A stretch of DNA of 64,000 nucleotides, from the NCBI RefSeq assembly GCF_013694105.1, contig NZ_JACEFG010000001.1, positions 682,001 to 746,000 on the forward strand, written 5' to 3'. The DNA is from Halobacillus locisalis. Lineage in GTDB: Bacteria; Bacillota; Bacilli; Bacillales; Halobacillaceae. Below, one piece after another: positions 10,779 to 19,536 of the stretch. The translations under genes were made by a program, and so were the position numbers. A model generated the notes under the pieces. It worked only from the letters and a program-made list of their open reading frames with translations. It was not told the origin of the DNA and did not search any database. Positions within the stretch are counted from its first letter, which is position 1. Each line of letters begins with the position of its first letter.

Positions 10779-12305
10779 CTATTCTTCAATCAAACCTTCA
10801 CTTACAAGATATTCTTTCGCTACTTCTCTTGGGCTCCGGTCTTCAAAATCGACTTGATAGTTCATTTCTCGCATTTGATCTCCCGTGATTTTGCCTCCGA
10901 GCTGATTCAATACATCCTCTATCTCAGGATAGCGATCAAGTGTTTCCTGCCTCATCAATGGAGCACCTTGATATGGAGGGAACAGGTTCTTTGGATCTTC
11001 TAATACTTTCAGGTTCAAGTCAACCATATACCCTGCAGTTGCATAGGCATCAATAATATCAACTTCCCCAGTCGTAATGGCCGTTTGACGGACACCTGGA
11101 TCCATCGTTTTCACTTCGCCTAGATTCAAGTTATAGAGCTCTTTCATGCCTTGATACCCGTCTTGACGATCTTTAAACTCAAGTGTGAAACCTGCGGTAA
11201 GTTGATCCTGAACAGGTTGAAGGTCGCCAATGGTCTCTAGATTATACCGTTCAGCTAACTCTTGAGTGGTAGCCACTGCGTAAGTATTATTGAATTGCAT
11301 TGGTTGAAGAAAGGCCATATCGTAAGTCTCTGACATGCCTTCTGCTGCTTGCTGGTACACTTCCTGTGGTTCATTCGAGTTCGCTTGTTGCTCCAATAAG
11401 GCAACAAGAGCTGTTCCTGTGAATTCAGGATAAATATCGATACTACCTTGCTGAAGGGCACTGAAGACGAAGTCCGTTTTCCCGAAGTTCGGTTCTAGTC
11501 CAACTTGAAGGTCGGTTTCCTCTTCAATCAAAAGTTTGTACATATTAATTAATATGGCTGGTTCTGATCCTAGTTTAGCACCCAAGACTAAATCGTTCTC
11601 CCTCTCTTGACTGAACAATAAAGGTCCGACAGCAATCAAGACTCCAATGACTAACAAACTTACAAGAGAGCGGAAGCCTGACTTCGCTGACGTTCGTTCA
11701 AATAAACGAAGAATGATATCTAGGATAATGGCAAGTAAAGCGGCTGGAATCGCACCAAGGAGGATAAGGTTCGGATCTCCACCACGGTCCAGTCCAAGTA
11801 GAATGATTTCACCTAATCCACCTGCTCCAATTAAGGCAGCAATTGTCGTTGTACCGACGATCAGTACCATAGACGTTCGAATACCTGCCATAATGACCGG
11901 CATCGCAAGTGGCAATTCAATCTTGGACAATCGACGGAACGAATTCATCCCCATGCCTGTCGCTGCTTCTTTCAAAGCAGGGTCGACCTCTTTTATTCCT
12001 GTGTACGTATTACGGAGAATCGGGAGTAAACCATAGGCTGTAAGGGCAATAATAGCAGGGGTTTCTCCAATACCTACAAAAGGAATGAGAAAAGCGAGTA
12101 CAGCTAAACTCGGAATCGTCTGCAATACAGCCGTCACTCCAATAATCGGTTCAGCGACCCTTTGGCTGCGCGTAAGCAACAGACCAAGGGGGACAGAAAT
12201 TAAGGTCGCGATGACGAGGGCTATGATCGAGATTTGAAAGTGTTCCCACAATGTCTCTACCAAAAGATCTTGTCTTGATTCGAATACTCTCCAAAATTCA
12301 CTCAT
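10779..12305 (-). CDS. ABC importer, permease fused to substrate-binding domain (EgtU/OpuF type)
   Basis: A 508-aa two-part protein. Residues 1-225 are an OpuAB/ProW-like permease with the EAA loop (EAATGMGMNSFRRL) and several membrane spans. Residues 230-508 form a type II binding domain facing outside (VLGAKLGSEPAI, DIYPEFTGT, DAYATAG, FPPYQGAPL). Fusions of this shape include the compatible-solute importer OpuF and the ergothioneine importer EgtU. The binding segment (AGFTLEFKDRQDGYQG, KTMDPGVRQTAI) looks more like the EgtU/BilE branch, but I cannot separate these by eye. It overlaps the ATPase gene by 4 bp (ATGA). Confidence 0.82.
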   Translation of the reverse strand: MSEFWRVFESRQDLLVETLWEHFQISIIALVIATLISVPLGLLLTRSQRVAEPIIGVTAVLQTIPSLAVLAFLIPFVGIGETPAIIALTAYGLLPILRNTYTGIKEVDPALKEAATGMGMNSFRRLSKIELPLAMPVIMAGIRTSMVLIVGTTTIAALIGAGGLGEIILLGLDRGGDPNLILLGAIPAALLAIILDIILRLFERTSAKSGFRSLVSLLVIGVLIAVGPLLFSQERENDLVLGAKLGSEPAILINMYKLLIEEETDLQVGLEPNFGKTDFVFSALQQGSIDIYPEFTGTALVALLEQQANSNEPQEVYQQAAEGMSETYDMAFLQPMQFNNTYAVATTQELAERYNLETIGDLQPVQDQLTAGFTLEFKDRQDGYQGMKELYNLNLGEVKTMDPGVRQTAITTGEVDIIDAYATAGYMVDLNLKVLEDPKNLFPPYQGAPLMRQETLDRYPEIEDVLNQLGGKITGDQMREMNYQVDFEDRSPREVAKEYLVSEGLIEE

Positions 12306-13369
12306 GATTGCACCACCCCGTTTTCTTCCTTCACTTGGCTCTTCAGATAAAGGGCGATGTCTTTATAGGAAAGTGTACCGATCAATTGATTTTTCTTCAC
12401 GACGGGGAGAAGTGGGTAACTTTGTTTTTCGAATATCGTCATCGCTTCTCTCAGTGTCCAGCTATTTTCAATCGTCGACAATTCGACAGGAGATCCTTCA
12501 TGAATACTCCCTACGTATTCTCCGCTATCATTCTTAAGAGCATAGGTTCCAGTTTGAGGAGTAGTCCCCTTTTTCCATTCGCTCTCAGGGAGTACTTGAC
12601 TTTTTTTCTGGTCCATTATGACATCCACGGCAGTTTGCCAAGGAGATTTACGACTACCTATGAAGTCCCTGACGAAATCGTTGGCGGGATGAAGAATCAA
12701 ATTCTGTGGTGTATCGAGCTGGACAATTTCTCCTTGTTGCATGAGACAAACGCGGTCCCCAAGGGCCATCGCTTCGTCCATATCATGCGTCACAAATACA
12801 ATCGTTTTCTGAATCTCTTGGTGAAGCTGCCTGATATCCTTCTGCAAGTGTTCCCGACTGATGGGATCGAGGGCACTGAACGGTTCATCCATCAGGATGA
12901 TATCAGGATCGGCTGCTAATGCACGGATGACACCTACTCTTTGCTGTTGACCTCCTGATAGTTCACTTGGCTTACGCTTACGGTGCTTTTTTGAGTCGAG
13001 TCCTACCATATCCATTAACTCATCGATTCTTTTGGACAAATCTTTTCGTTTCCATTTTTTCATTTCTGGTACGATTGAAATGTTTTCTTCAATCGTCATA
13101 TGAGGGAACAAAGCAATCTCCTGCAATACATACCCAATATTCCAACGCAATTCATGAATGTTGTACTCTTCGATATCCTTGTTATGTATTGTAATGGTAC
13201 CTTCAGTGGGTTTGATCAGGCGATTGATCATTTTCATCATCGTCGTCTTCCCGCAACCACTTGGGCCGATAAGGGTTAGTAACTCTCCTTCTTTCACATG
13301 TAAATCAATATCCTTGAGGGCTGTAGTCCCATCAGGATATGTTTTCGTCACATCATTAAATGTAATCAT
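12302..13369 (-). CDS. ABC transporter ATPase with C-terminal CBS domain (quaternary-amine type)
   Basis: A 355-aa ATPase energising the fused importer. Walker A is GPSGCGKTT (residues 35-43), the signature is LSGGQQQRVG, Walker B is DIILMDEPFSALD and the H-loop is VFVTHDMDEA. After about residue 250 a CBS-type domain follows (LREAMTIFEKQSYPLLPVV), which in OpuA-like systems senses ionic strength or nucleotides. It is the first gene of a two-gene operon; the RBS is AAAGGAGGTCTTGG. Import of an osmoprotectant or ergothioneine is the likely role. Confidence 0.85.
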   Translation of the reverse strand: MITFNDVTKTYPDGTTALKDIDLHVKEGELLTLIGPSGCGKTTMMKMINRLIKPTEGTITIHNKDIEEYNIHELRWNIGYVLQEIALFPHMTIEENISIVPEMKKWKRKDLSKRIDELMDMVGLDSKKHRKRKPSELSGGQQQRVGVIRALAADPDIILMDEPFSALDPISREHLQKDIRQLHQEIQKTIVFVTHDMDEAMALGDRVCLMQQGEIVQLDTPQNLILHPANDFVRDFIGSRKSPWQTAVDVIMDQKKSQVLPESEWKKGTTPQTGTYALKNDSGEYVGSIHEGSPVELSTIENSWTLREAMTIFEKQSYPLLPVVKKNQLIGTLSYKDIALYLKSQVKEENGVVQS

Positions 13370-13471
13370 CCAAGACCTCCTTTAATACAATAAAATCATA
13401 TATTCCCAGATTTCCATAATCCGAAACTTTTTGCAAATGTTTCGAATATTTTTCATCCCTAATTGTCGAAA

Positions 13472-13496
13472 AAAGCGCACCAATAAGGTACGCTTT
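13472..13496 (-). terminator. Terminator of the GH18 gene
   Basis: Stem AAAGCG-C-ACC / GGT-A-CGCTTT with one mismatch and a 5-nt loop, followed on the minus strand by a T-run. It separates the hydrolase gene from the ABC operon. Confidence 0.75.
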
Positions 13497-13500
13497 ACAA

Positions 13501-15189
13501 TCAATCCGTGTCCAGCTGTCGATCGATGACGTTCCAAGCCTGCTCATCAGCGAACGATTCACTCCAGCTTGCAAGGCCGGCAAGGTCAAACTTCTTCATT
13601 AACTCAATACGATTTTTAATAGACGTTTCATCCTCCAACCAAATCGTATAGGTTTTGTCCCCTTCCTTATAGGTGACGATATTCTGCCCTGTATCATCAT
13701 TATACTCTGGAGTCAATTGGCGCTCAGCCATCCATTGTGCCGCTTCTTCCATACTGAAGGACTCAGAAGACACCTCCACTTCGCCATTCTCCAGCGTTTC
13801 TTCGGTCCAGAGACGAGTATAAAGAGGAATACCAAGCAACAATTTCTCAGAAGGAACCAGCTCGAGTAAGGCTTCTGTGTTCCCTCTAACCCATGGAAGA
13901 CTTGCGACACTGCCTGCTTCCGGTGAGTTTGCCCAGTGTTCATCATAAGCCATCACCATTAAGTAGTCGGCCGCTTCCGCCAACTTTTGATGTTCCAAGA
14001 ACCTGGACCATTGGGCACTTCCATTTGGAAAAGCGACGTCGACACTTACGATCAACCCTGCTTCATGTGCTAGTGGAGTGAGTTCTCTTACGAACTGCGT
14101 AAGCCACGGCCCATCTTCGAGGTAGACATTCTCAAAATCGATATTGATCCCATCTAAGTTGTAAATGCGTGCGAAATCTAACAGTTGTCGAATCATATGC
14201 TGTCGTTTCTCGAAGGATGGGAGCACTTTATGGGTAAGATCCGGGTCAAACCCATTAGAAAATAGCGCCCAAACTTCATCACCTTGAGCATGAGCAGACT
14301 CTACATAATCGGTGGAAGCGAAATTCTCGATGCTCCCTTGTTCATCTATGAGTGAGAACCATGTAGGAGACAAAACGTCAACACCTGGTTTTGACTCTAC
14401 TTCACTAGGAGTAGCGGCTGCTGAATATATGGCATCCCATGTCACATGAAAAGGTTTTTCTAAGCGAGTAATGTCTTTTCGGGATTGTTGAGTTGTTTCT
14501 GCTTGTAACGTGATCGTTTCGATGTTGTCGACGGCATCTTTGCTTATAAAACCACTATACCCCTGTTCCGTGAGAATCTTATAAAATGAGTCTTCCTCTC
14601 CTATTAAATAAACCTTGTCACCAGGTTCTAAATTGATATAATAAGGAGATGTTATGTCTGATTGTTGTCGAACTTTCGTTTGCTTCTCTTCCAGTCCTGT
14701 TATTACCTCTGCCACTTGCCTAGTCGAATCGTCTTCGTATATGGATAAGGCGTATTCGCTTAAGTGAAAGTACATAGGATAGACTTTTCTTAACCATTCC
14801 ACAGCCAACCACGTTTCCCCGTTTTCTGATGTGGTTACGGGGAAATGAAGGTCGTATTCTTCCTGATTCAGTTCATATGCCCCTTCTCCAGTCGGCAATT
14901 GATACACGTCTCTTGGCATTGTGATAATCACCGACTGTGAAGGCTGGTCATACACAATTGTAGGATCAATGGTTTCTTTGACAAATGAAAAGCGTACATA
15001 CGCTTCCTCGTCGATTCGTTTGACTTTCTCATTTTCCACAATTTGATTTTGGTAAATAATCGACGTCCCCTTAACATTTACTTTTTCATTCGATGTAAAA
15101 GGATACCCTATATAGAGCGTTACAGACGCTACTACCAAGAGGATCAATACTGTAGTAAGGAGAATGTTTCTTGTTATTTTCTTATTCAT
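13501..15189 (-). CDS. Membrane-anchored GH18 family glycosidase with SH3 domain (spore germination hydrolase-like)
   Basis: A 562-aa exported protein. Residues 8-30 form an uncleaved signal anchor. Residues about 35-165 resemble a copper-amine-oxidase-type N-terminal wall domain; 168-225 is a bacterial SH3 domain (EPGDKVYLIGEEDSFYKI, YSGFISKD). The GH18 barrel covers about 245-555 with the catalytic motif DGINIDFE, Glu353 being the proton donor. The family includes YaaH/YdhD/YvbX-type N-acetylglucosaminidases acting on cortex or wall peptidoglycan. No LysM repeats are present, unlike SleL. It stands alone between the transporter and plsY. RBS is AGGAGAGAC before ATG. Confidence 0.82.
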   Translation of the reverse strand: MNKKITRNILLTTVLILLVVASVTLYIGYPFTSNEKVNVKGTSIIYQNQIVENEKVKRIDEEAYVRFSFVKETIDPTIVYDQPSQSVIITMPRDVYQLPTGEGAYELNQEEYDLHFPVTTSENGETWLAVEWLRKVYPMYFHLSEYALSIYEDDSTRQVAEVITGLEEKQTKVRQQSDITSPYYINLEPGDKVYLIGEEDSFYKILTEQGYSGFISKDAVDNIETITLQAETTQQSRKDITRLEKPFHVTWDAIYSAAATPSEVESKPGVDVLSPTWFSLIDEQGSIENFASTDYVESAHAQGDEVWALFSNGFDPDLTHKVLPSFEKRQHMIRQLLDFARIYNLDGINIDFENVYLEDGPWLTQFVRELTPLAHEAGLIVSVDVAFPNGSAQWSRFLEHQKLAEAADYLMVMAYDEHWANSPEAGSVASLPWVRGNTEALLELVPSEKLLLGIPLYTRLWTEETLENGEVEVSSESFSMEEAAQWMAERQLTPEYNDDTGQNIVTYKEGDKTYTIWLEDETSIKNRIELMKKFDLAGLASWSESFADEQAWNVIDRQLDTD

Positions 15190-15343
15190 CTAGTCTCTCC
15201 TCCCCGTGTCCCATCATATCGAAATTCGTCAAAAAATGGAATTGTTTTCTATCAACAAAACGCTAAGGGAATGCTAGAAACCGGTTCTTTCCACTCAAAG
15301 CTCGTGATAAACTAAATGAAAGACGTGAAGGAGATGAAATAAC

Positions 15344-15925
15344 GTGGAATATCTATTATATGGCCTTGTTGCTTACATCCTCGGATCAATCCCATCAGGT
15401 CTCATCGTCGGTAAAGTTGGTTATGATACAGATATACGTGAACATGGAAGCGGAAATCTAGGAGGGACAAACACTTTCCGGGTCTTGGGAATCAAGGCAG
15501 GACTCATTGTGACGCTAGCTGATATTCTGAAAGGAACGCTCGCTGCAGCGCTGCCTTTCTACTTAGGAGCGGATGTCATCACGCTTGTCATCGGAATATT
15601 CGCAGTCATTGGTCACATGTACCCGGTATTCGCTGGATTCAAAGGAGGTAAAGCAGTGGCTACTTCGGGTGGCGTCATACTCGGAGTAAACCCGCTCATT
15701 TTTGGGGTTCTGTTAGCGACTTTCTTTATTGTTCTTTACCTAAGTAAATATGTATCCCTTGCCTCTATGGTCAGTGGAGTCGTTGGTGTGATCGCCACGC
15801 TGCTTGTGCAGGACTATTTATTGATGATCGTCCTCTCATTGTTCACCATCTTTGTCATCTATAGGCACCGTGCGAATATACAGAGAATCATGAATAAAAC
15901 GGAACCGAAGATTACCTGGATGTAA
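15344..15925 (+). CDS. plsY: Acyl-phosphate:glycerol-3-phosphate acyltransferase
   Basis: A 193-aa polytopic membrane enzyme that acylates glycerol-3-phosphate from acyl-phosphate, the first committed step of phospholipid synthesis. Signature loops are [27 protein letters not shown] (substrate-binding) and [21 protein letters not shown]. It starts with GTG 7 bp after AAGGAGATGAA. It is the B. subtilis yneS counterpart and is monocistronic, with its own terminator. Confidence 0.95.
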   Translation: MEYLLYGLVAYILGSIPSGLIVGKVGYDTDIREHGSGNLGGTNTFRVLGIKAGLIVTLADILKGTLAAALPFYLGADVITLVIGIFAVIGHMYPVFAGFKGGKAVATSGGVILGVNPLIFGVLLATFFIVLYLSKYVSLASMVSGVVGVIATLLVQDYLLMIVLSLFTIFVIYRHRANIQRIMNKTEPKITWM

Positions 15926-15933
15926 TAATAGAG

Positions 15934-15964
15934 GAGTCTGTGTAGGACATGCACAGGCTCTTTT
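15934..15964 (+). terminator. Terminator of plsY
   Basis: Stem GAGTCTGTG/CACAGGCTC (one G-T pair) with a 9-nt loop, followed by TTTT. Confidence 0.8.
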
Positions 15965-16093
15965 GAATCATTTAAAACCACTTAAGGCACGATAAAGTTA
16001 TGAAACGCATTGCTGTGAGTCAATCAATTGTATATTGGGAAATACATATTATATACTTTACATGACAACGATGGCCTGAAAGGAGCCCTTATT

Positions 16094-17026
16094 ATGAACA
16101 AAACTGAACTTCAACAACATAAACAACTACCATCGAAAGACGAACGCCATAAATTATTCGGCTCTGTAGAACCTGGTCCGCGGACGAAGCCTGTGGACAA
16201 GTCCAAAATGGCCGATTTACAAAACTCACGAGAAGACTTTCTATTCAATATTGATATGGTCGGTATTTCAAATGTCAAACACCCGATCACAATCCCTAGT
16301 CAAATGATCCCAGAGATTCAGACGACCATCGGGACCTTTTCATTCGGTTCCTCCATTACCCAAGGGAGTAAAGGGACAAACATGAGCCGCTTCACCGAAC
16401 AATTGGATAAATATCACCGAGAAGGCTTCGCGATCGATCTTACAACGTTGAAATCCTTCACAGAAGAATTAGCTGGTCGATTAAAGCAATCGGATGCTGA
16501 AGTCGAAGTCTCCTTCCCGTGGTTCTTTGAGCGTCGCGGTCCTTATTCTGATTTGGCAGGAATGAACCATGCGGATGCAACCATCCGAGTTGAATACGAC
16601 AAGGAAACAGGACATGATGTGACGTGTACGTTGACAGGCACCATCACGACACTATGCCCTTGCTCGAAGGAAATCAGTGAGTACAGTGCCCATAACCAGC
16701 GTGGAAATGTAACGATGAGCGTGAAGTTGACGGATGATTTCGATGAACAAGAAACGGACTGGAAAGCTGCCCTTCTAGAAGCGGCTGAAAGCAATGCAAG
16801 CGCAAGAATCCACCCGGTTCTGAAACGTCCGGATGAAAAAATGGTCACGGAACAAGCTTATGAAAATCCACGCTTTGTCGAAGATATCGTTCGATTAGTG
16901 GCAGCTGACTTATATGAGTATGATTTCGTGGAGACCTTTGAAGTTTCTTGCCGAAACGAAGAATCGATCCACCTTCATGACGCAGTTGCTACCCTTAGCT
17001 ACGACAAAAAGCAAGAAATCAAATAA
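16094..17026 (+). CDS. folE2: GTP cyclohydrolase FolE2 (type IB)
   Basis: A 310-aa enzyme converting GTP to dihydroneopterin triphosphate for folate (and queuosine) synthesis. The family's active-site CPCSKEIS motif and the GTITTLCPCS context are present; type IB enzymes do not depend on zinc as strictly as FolE. Start chosen at the ATG 8 bp after AAAGGAG; the longer upstream reading frame lacks a ribosome site. In B. subtilis the homologue is Zur-regulated, but I found no Zur-like palindrome upstream here. yidD follows after 12 bp, probably co-transcribed. Confidence 0.92.
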   Translation: MNKTELQQHKQLPSKDERHKLFGSVEPGPRTKPVDKSKMADLQNSREDFLFNIDMVGISNVKHPITIPSQMIPEIQTTIGTFSFGSSITQGSKGTNMSRFTEQLDKYHREGFAIDLTTLKSFTEELAGRLKQSDAEVEVSFPWFFERRGPYSDLAGMNHADATIRVEYDKETGHDVTCTLTGTITTLCPCSKEISEYSAHNQRGNVTMSVKLTDDFDEQETDWKAALLEAAESNASARIHPVLKRPDEKMVTEQAYENPRFVEDIVRLVAADLYEYDFVETFEVSCRNEESIHLHDAVATLSYDKKQEIK

Positions 17027-17038
17027 GGCGAACCATAA

Positions 17039-17269
17039 ATGAAACATATAATGATTGCCGTGATTCGTTTTTACCGAAAAGGAATCAGTCCGTTCTTTCC
17101 ACCGAGTTGCCGTTTCCAACCGACGTGTTCAGCTTACGGGCTAGAGGCTTTCCAACGATTCGGTTTCTTCAAAGGTTCTTATTTGACAGTGAAACGTATT
17201 TTGAAATGCCATCCTTTCCACCCAGGTGGATTCGATCCCGTACCAGATAAAACGGAGGAACGTTCATGA
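17039..17269 (+). CDS. yidD: Membrane protein insertion efficiency factor YidD
   Basis: A 76-aa member of the YidD family, which assists YidC/Oxa1-type insertion at the membrane. It has the N-terminal amphipathic helix, the Cys pattern [21 protein letters not shown], a third Cys in [16 protein letters not shown] and the conserved HPGG. It follows folE2 by 12 bp. Its stop codon lies in the stem of the following terminator. Confidence 0.92.
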   Translation: MKHIMIAVIRFYRKGISPFFPPSCRFQPTCSAYGLEAFQRFGFFKGSYLTVKRILKCHPFHPGGFDPVPDKTEERS

Positions 17270-17302
17270 CATCCTGGGCAGATGCTCAGGATGTCTCTTT
17301 TT
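17268..17302 (+). terminator. Terminator of folE2-yidD
   Basis: A 9-bp stem GACATCCTG/CAGGATGTC followed by TCTTTTT. The hairpin begins on the last bases of yidD. Confidence 0.85.
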
Positions 17303-17366
17303 CTAGAGGTTTACATCAAAGCGTTAAAGGTAACAACACTCGTAGAACAGAACAGGAGTTGAGACA

Positions 17367-17654
17367 ATGAAACTATCCGTAACCGAAGAAGCAGCTAAAT
17401 GGTATGAGGAAGAACTCGATGTCGAAGAAAGTAGCAATCTCCGCTTTTATGTCCGGTATGGCGGTGTAGGTGGTTTGCAGCCTGGGTTTTCACTAGGCAT
17501 TGCTTTTGAACAACCAAATGAACCCATTGCCGAAACGAAAGTCGGAAAAATCAATTTCTTCGTCGAAGCGGACGATGAGTGGTACTTCGGAGACTACTCT
17601 CTTTCAGTCAACCTTGACGAGAAGTGGAATGAACCGGGATTTCAGTACGAATAA
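17367..17654 (+). CDS. yneR: HesB/IscA-like protein YneR
   Basis: A 95-aa protein of the HesB/YneR branch of the iron-sulfur biosynthesis fold (LRFYVRYGGVGGLQPGFSLGI). It has no Cys at all, so it lacks the three ligands of A-type Fe-S carriers and is unlikely to be a classical IscA. Function unknown. RBS is AGGAGTTGAGACA. It lies between yidD and the pirin gene on the plus strand; in B. subtilis it is next to plsY. Confidence 0.85.
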   Translation: MKLSVTEEAAKWYEEELDVEESSNLRFYVRYGGVGGLQPGFSLGIAFEQPNEPIAETKVGKINFFVEADDEWYFGDYSLSVNLDEKWNEPGFQYE

Positions 17655-17692
17655 CATTAACATCTCCCCCACAAAAGAAAGGGGTCTTCTAA

Positions 17693-18559
17693 ATGAGCGA
17701 AGAACGTTTTGTGAGAAGTGTTAAGAACCAGTGGACTGTACAATATGAAGAGATGCCTTTTCCCGCGATACAAAAAGGTTGGATTCTTCCGGTTGATCAA
17801 TGGAAAGATTTCGATCCTTTCATATTAATGGCCGAAGACTGGTTCAAAAAAGGGACATTTACAGATCACCCACACCGAGGATTTCAGACGGTCACTTATG
17901 TAGTAGACGGCCGTTTAGAGCATATCGATAATGGTGGAGGCCGTGACATATTAGAACCTGGTGATGTGCAGTACATGAATGCTGGATCAGCGGCAAGGCA
18001 CGCGGAAGACGGTGTAGAGGATGATATTGCTCACACTTTACAACTATGGCTTAACCTACCTCAGGATAAAAGGGATACGGAAAGAAGCTATCAAAACGTT
18101 TATTCTGAAGATGCCCCCGTCGTTTTGTTCCAAGGTGGTTCGTTGAAAGTTTTCTCAGGCTCTATTGCTGGTGTTGAAGGTCCACTGAAATCCGTTGTAC
18201 CTTTCACTCTTTCTGAGATCCATCTTTCAGAAGATAGCGATTATACATTGAACCTACCTGAAAATCATAACGCATTTATGTATGTATTATCCGGTGCTTT
18301 GAATGTGGGTGAAGAAGAATCATCATTGCAGAAACATGATGTCGCGACCCTTACTTATCGAGAAGATGGGAAATCATCTAACGATAGTGAGCTGAAACTC
18401 TCCTCCAACCACCGCCGGACGAAAGTCCTCGTGTACTCTGGTGAACCGATTAAAGAAGAAATCGTCCCCTATGGACCCTTCGTCATGAACTCCATGGATG
18501 AAATCAAAGAAGCATTCCGTGATTTTCATGCTGGCAAATTCGGTCCCCCCGCTGAATAA
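17693..18559 (+). CDS. Pirin family protein
   Basis: A 288-aa bicupin. The N-terminal cupin carries the metal-binding pattern HPHRGFQTVTY (two His) and AARHAED (His and Glu), so all four metal ligands of pirin are present. The C-terminal cupin ends with VPYGPFVMNSMDEIKEAF, also typical. Bacterial pirins such as YhhW have quercetin dioxygenase activity; the physiological role here is unknown. RBS is AAAGAAAGGGG. It is not part of the B. subtilis yne cluster, so it is a local insertion. Confidence 0.88.
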   Translation: MSEERFVRSVKNQWTVQYEEMPFPAIQKGWILPVDQWKDFDPFILMAEDWFKKGTFTDHPHRGFQTVTYVVDGRLEHIDNGGGRDILEPGDVQYMNAGSAARHAEDGVEDDIAHTLQLWLNLPQDKRDTERSYQNVYSEDAPVVLFQGGSLKVFSGSIAGVEGPLKSVVPFTLSEIHLSEDSDYTLNLPENHNAFMYVLSGALNVGEEESSLQKHDVATLTYREDGKSSNDSELKLSSNHRRTKVLVYSGEPIKEEIVPYGPFVMNSMDEIKEAFRDFHAGKFGPPAE

Positions 18560-18627
18560 ACTGAAACGGCATTCCGTTTTTCATGATGGAATGTTACGTC
18601 AGTCTAAATAGATGGAGGTGAAAATGG

Positions 18628-18867
18628 ATGGCTTTTGTAATTACAAGTCCTTGTAAAGGTGAGCAAGCTGGTGAGTGTGTTGACGTATGTCCGGTTGACT
18701 GCATAGCTAAAGGGCCGGATCAGTTTTATATTGATCCGGAAGTGTGTATCGATTGTGGGGCATGCGTATCCGTTTGTCCTGTCGATGCGATTGTAGAAGA
18801 ATACGAAATGACGCCAGATCAAGAACCTTACCTTGAAAAAGCAGAGAAATTCTTCGGTCATATGTAA
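18628..18867 (+). CDS. Seven/eight-iron ferredoxin (FdxA-like)
   Basis: A 79-aa bacterial ferredoxin. The first cluster half has C9-x7-C17-x3-C21-P and the second the full CIDCGACVSVCP set. The long first spacing fits a 7Fe (3Fe-4S plus 4Fe-4S) ferredoxin better than a 2[4Fe-4S] one. It transfers electrons at low potential in the cytosol. RBS is GGAGGTGAAAATGG. A strong terminator follows, so it ends the plus-strand run. Confidence 0.88.
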   Translation: MAFVITSPCKGEQAGECVDVCPVDCIAKGPDQFYIDPEVCIDCGACVSVCPVDAIVEEYEMTPDQEPYLEKAEKFFGHM

Positions 18868-18882
18868 TGTACTTATAGCAAC

Positions 18883-18924
18883 CCCCGCTGTGAAGGTTTC
18901 ACTAAACAGCGGGGATCTTTATTT
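18883..18924 (+). terminator. Terminator of the ferredoxin gene
   Basis: A 9-bp stem CCCCGCTGT/ACAGCGGGG with a 14-nt loop, followed by ATCTTTATTTT. Confidence 0.85.
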
Positions 18925-19204
18925 TGTAGCTAATTATACACTTTAACAACTTATGTCCGCTTCTTATTGATTGTTTTTTGATATTAGGATTCGGAGTTAC
19001 TACTAAGTTTTAAGTGGAAGTAATAAAGGAAATTTCACCCTTGCAGCAGAACCTTAAAAATAGGGACCGATTCAAGTCAGATCGATCCGCTTCAATTTGT
19101 ATCTGAACCCGTTTGATAAATGTACGATTTCTGTAAGCCTTTACATCTGGATTCCTTTGTTTTTCTCATTTGTGAAAAGTCTACTGATCATTTTATTCAC
19201 GAAG
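18925..19204. other. Non-coding gap between convergent genes
   Basis: About 280 bp between the ferredoxin terminator and the yneQ terminator. Both strands are broken by frequent stops; the best candidate is a 22-codon TTG frame near 19041 that resembles nothing known. I see no clear promoter, RNA or repeat here. Confidence 0.5.
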
Positions 19205-19231
19205 AAAAGACGCCTGATTCAAGCGTCTTTT
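19205..19231 (-). terminator. Terminator of the AAA–yneP–yneQ operon
   Basis: A 9-bp stem AAAAGACGC/GCGTCTTTT with a 9-nt loop. The yneQ stop codon sits in the loop. Confidence 0.85.
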
Positions 19232-19536
19232 CTTGGTTTGATATTAAACCGCTCCATTTGTTCAACCTGATGCTCTGCTTTTAAAATATGCGCTTGCGTT
19301 TCACCGAACAAATCAAAATGTGGAAATCGCGGGTCATTGTGAATCCACTCCGGTTTTAGACCATACTGCTTCCCCCATCTGATCAATGCCTCTATATCAG
19401 AACTTCCGACTTTCGTAACCGTATCAGATTCCGGAAACCGTTCATCAATCCAAAAGTGAGTCAGAAAAGCTATTTCCCCTTTGTTTACTCTCGCTTTCCA
19501 CTCCATGAGCTCTTTGCGCTTCAGTCCGAAAGCCAT
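19219..19536 (-). CDS. yneQ: Conserved hypothetical protein YneQ
   Basis: A 105-aa soluble protein with no recognised domain. It contains conserved stretches FGLKRKELMEWKARVNKGEI and EWIHNDPRFPHFDLFG. The position directly after yneP matches B. subtilis. Start taken at the ATG that shares one base with the yneP stop (TAATG), indicating translational coupling; an in-frame ATG 42 bp upstream lies inside yneP. Function unknown. Confidence 0.78.
   Translation of the reverse strand: MAFGLKRKELMEWKARVNKGEIAFLTHFWIDERFPESDTVTKVGSSDIEALIRWGKQYGLKPEWIHNDPRFPHFDLFGETQAHILKAEHQVEQMERFNIKPRKDA

Noticed and set aside
12308-12919. 203-codon plus-strand open frame opposite the ABC ATPase gene
   Set aside because: It lies wholly antisense to a gene with all ABC ATPase motifs, has no ribosome site and its product looks like no protein family.
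15966-16093. Zur box upstream of folE2
   Set aside because: The B. subtilis homologue is Zur-controlled, but no TCGTAAT-N-ATTACGA-like palindrome is present in this interval.
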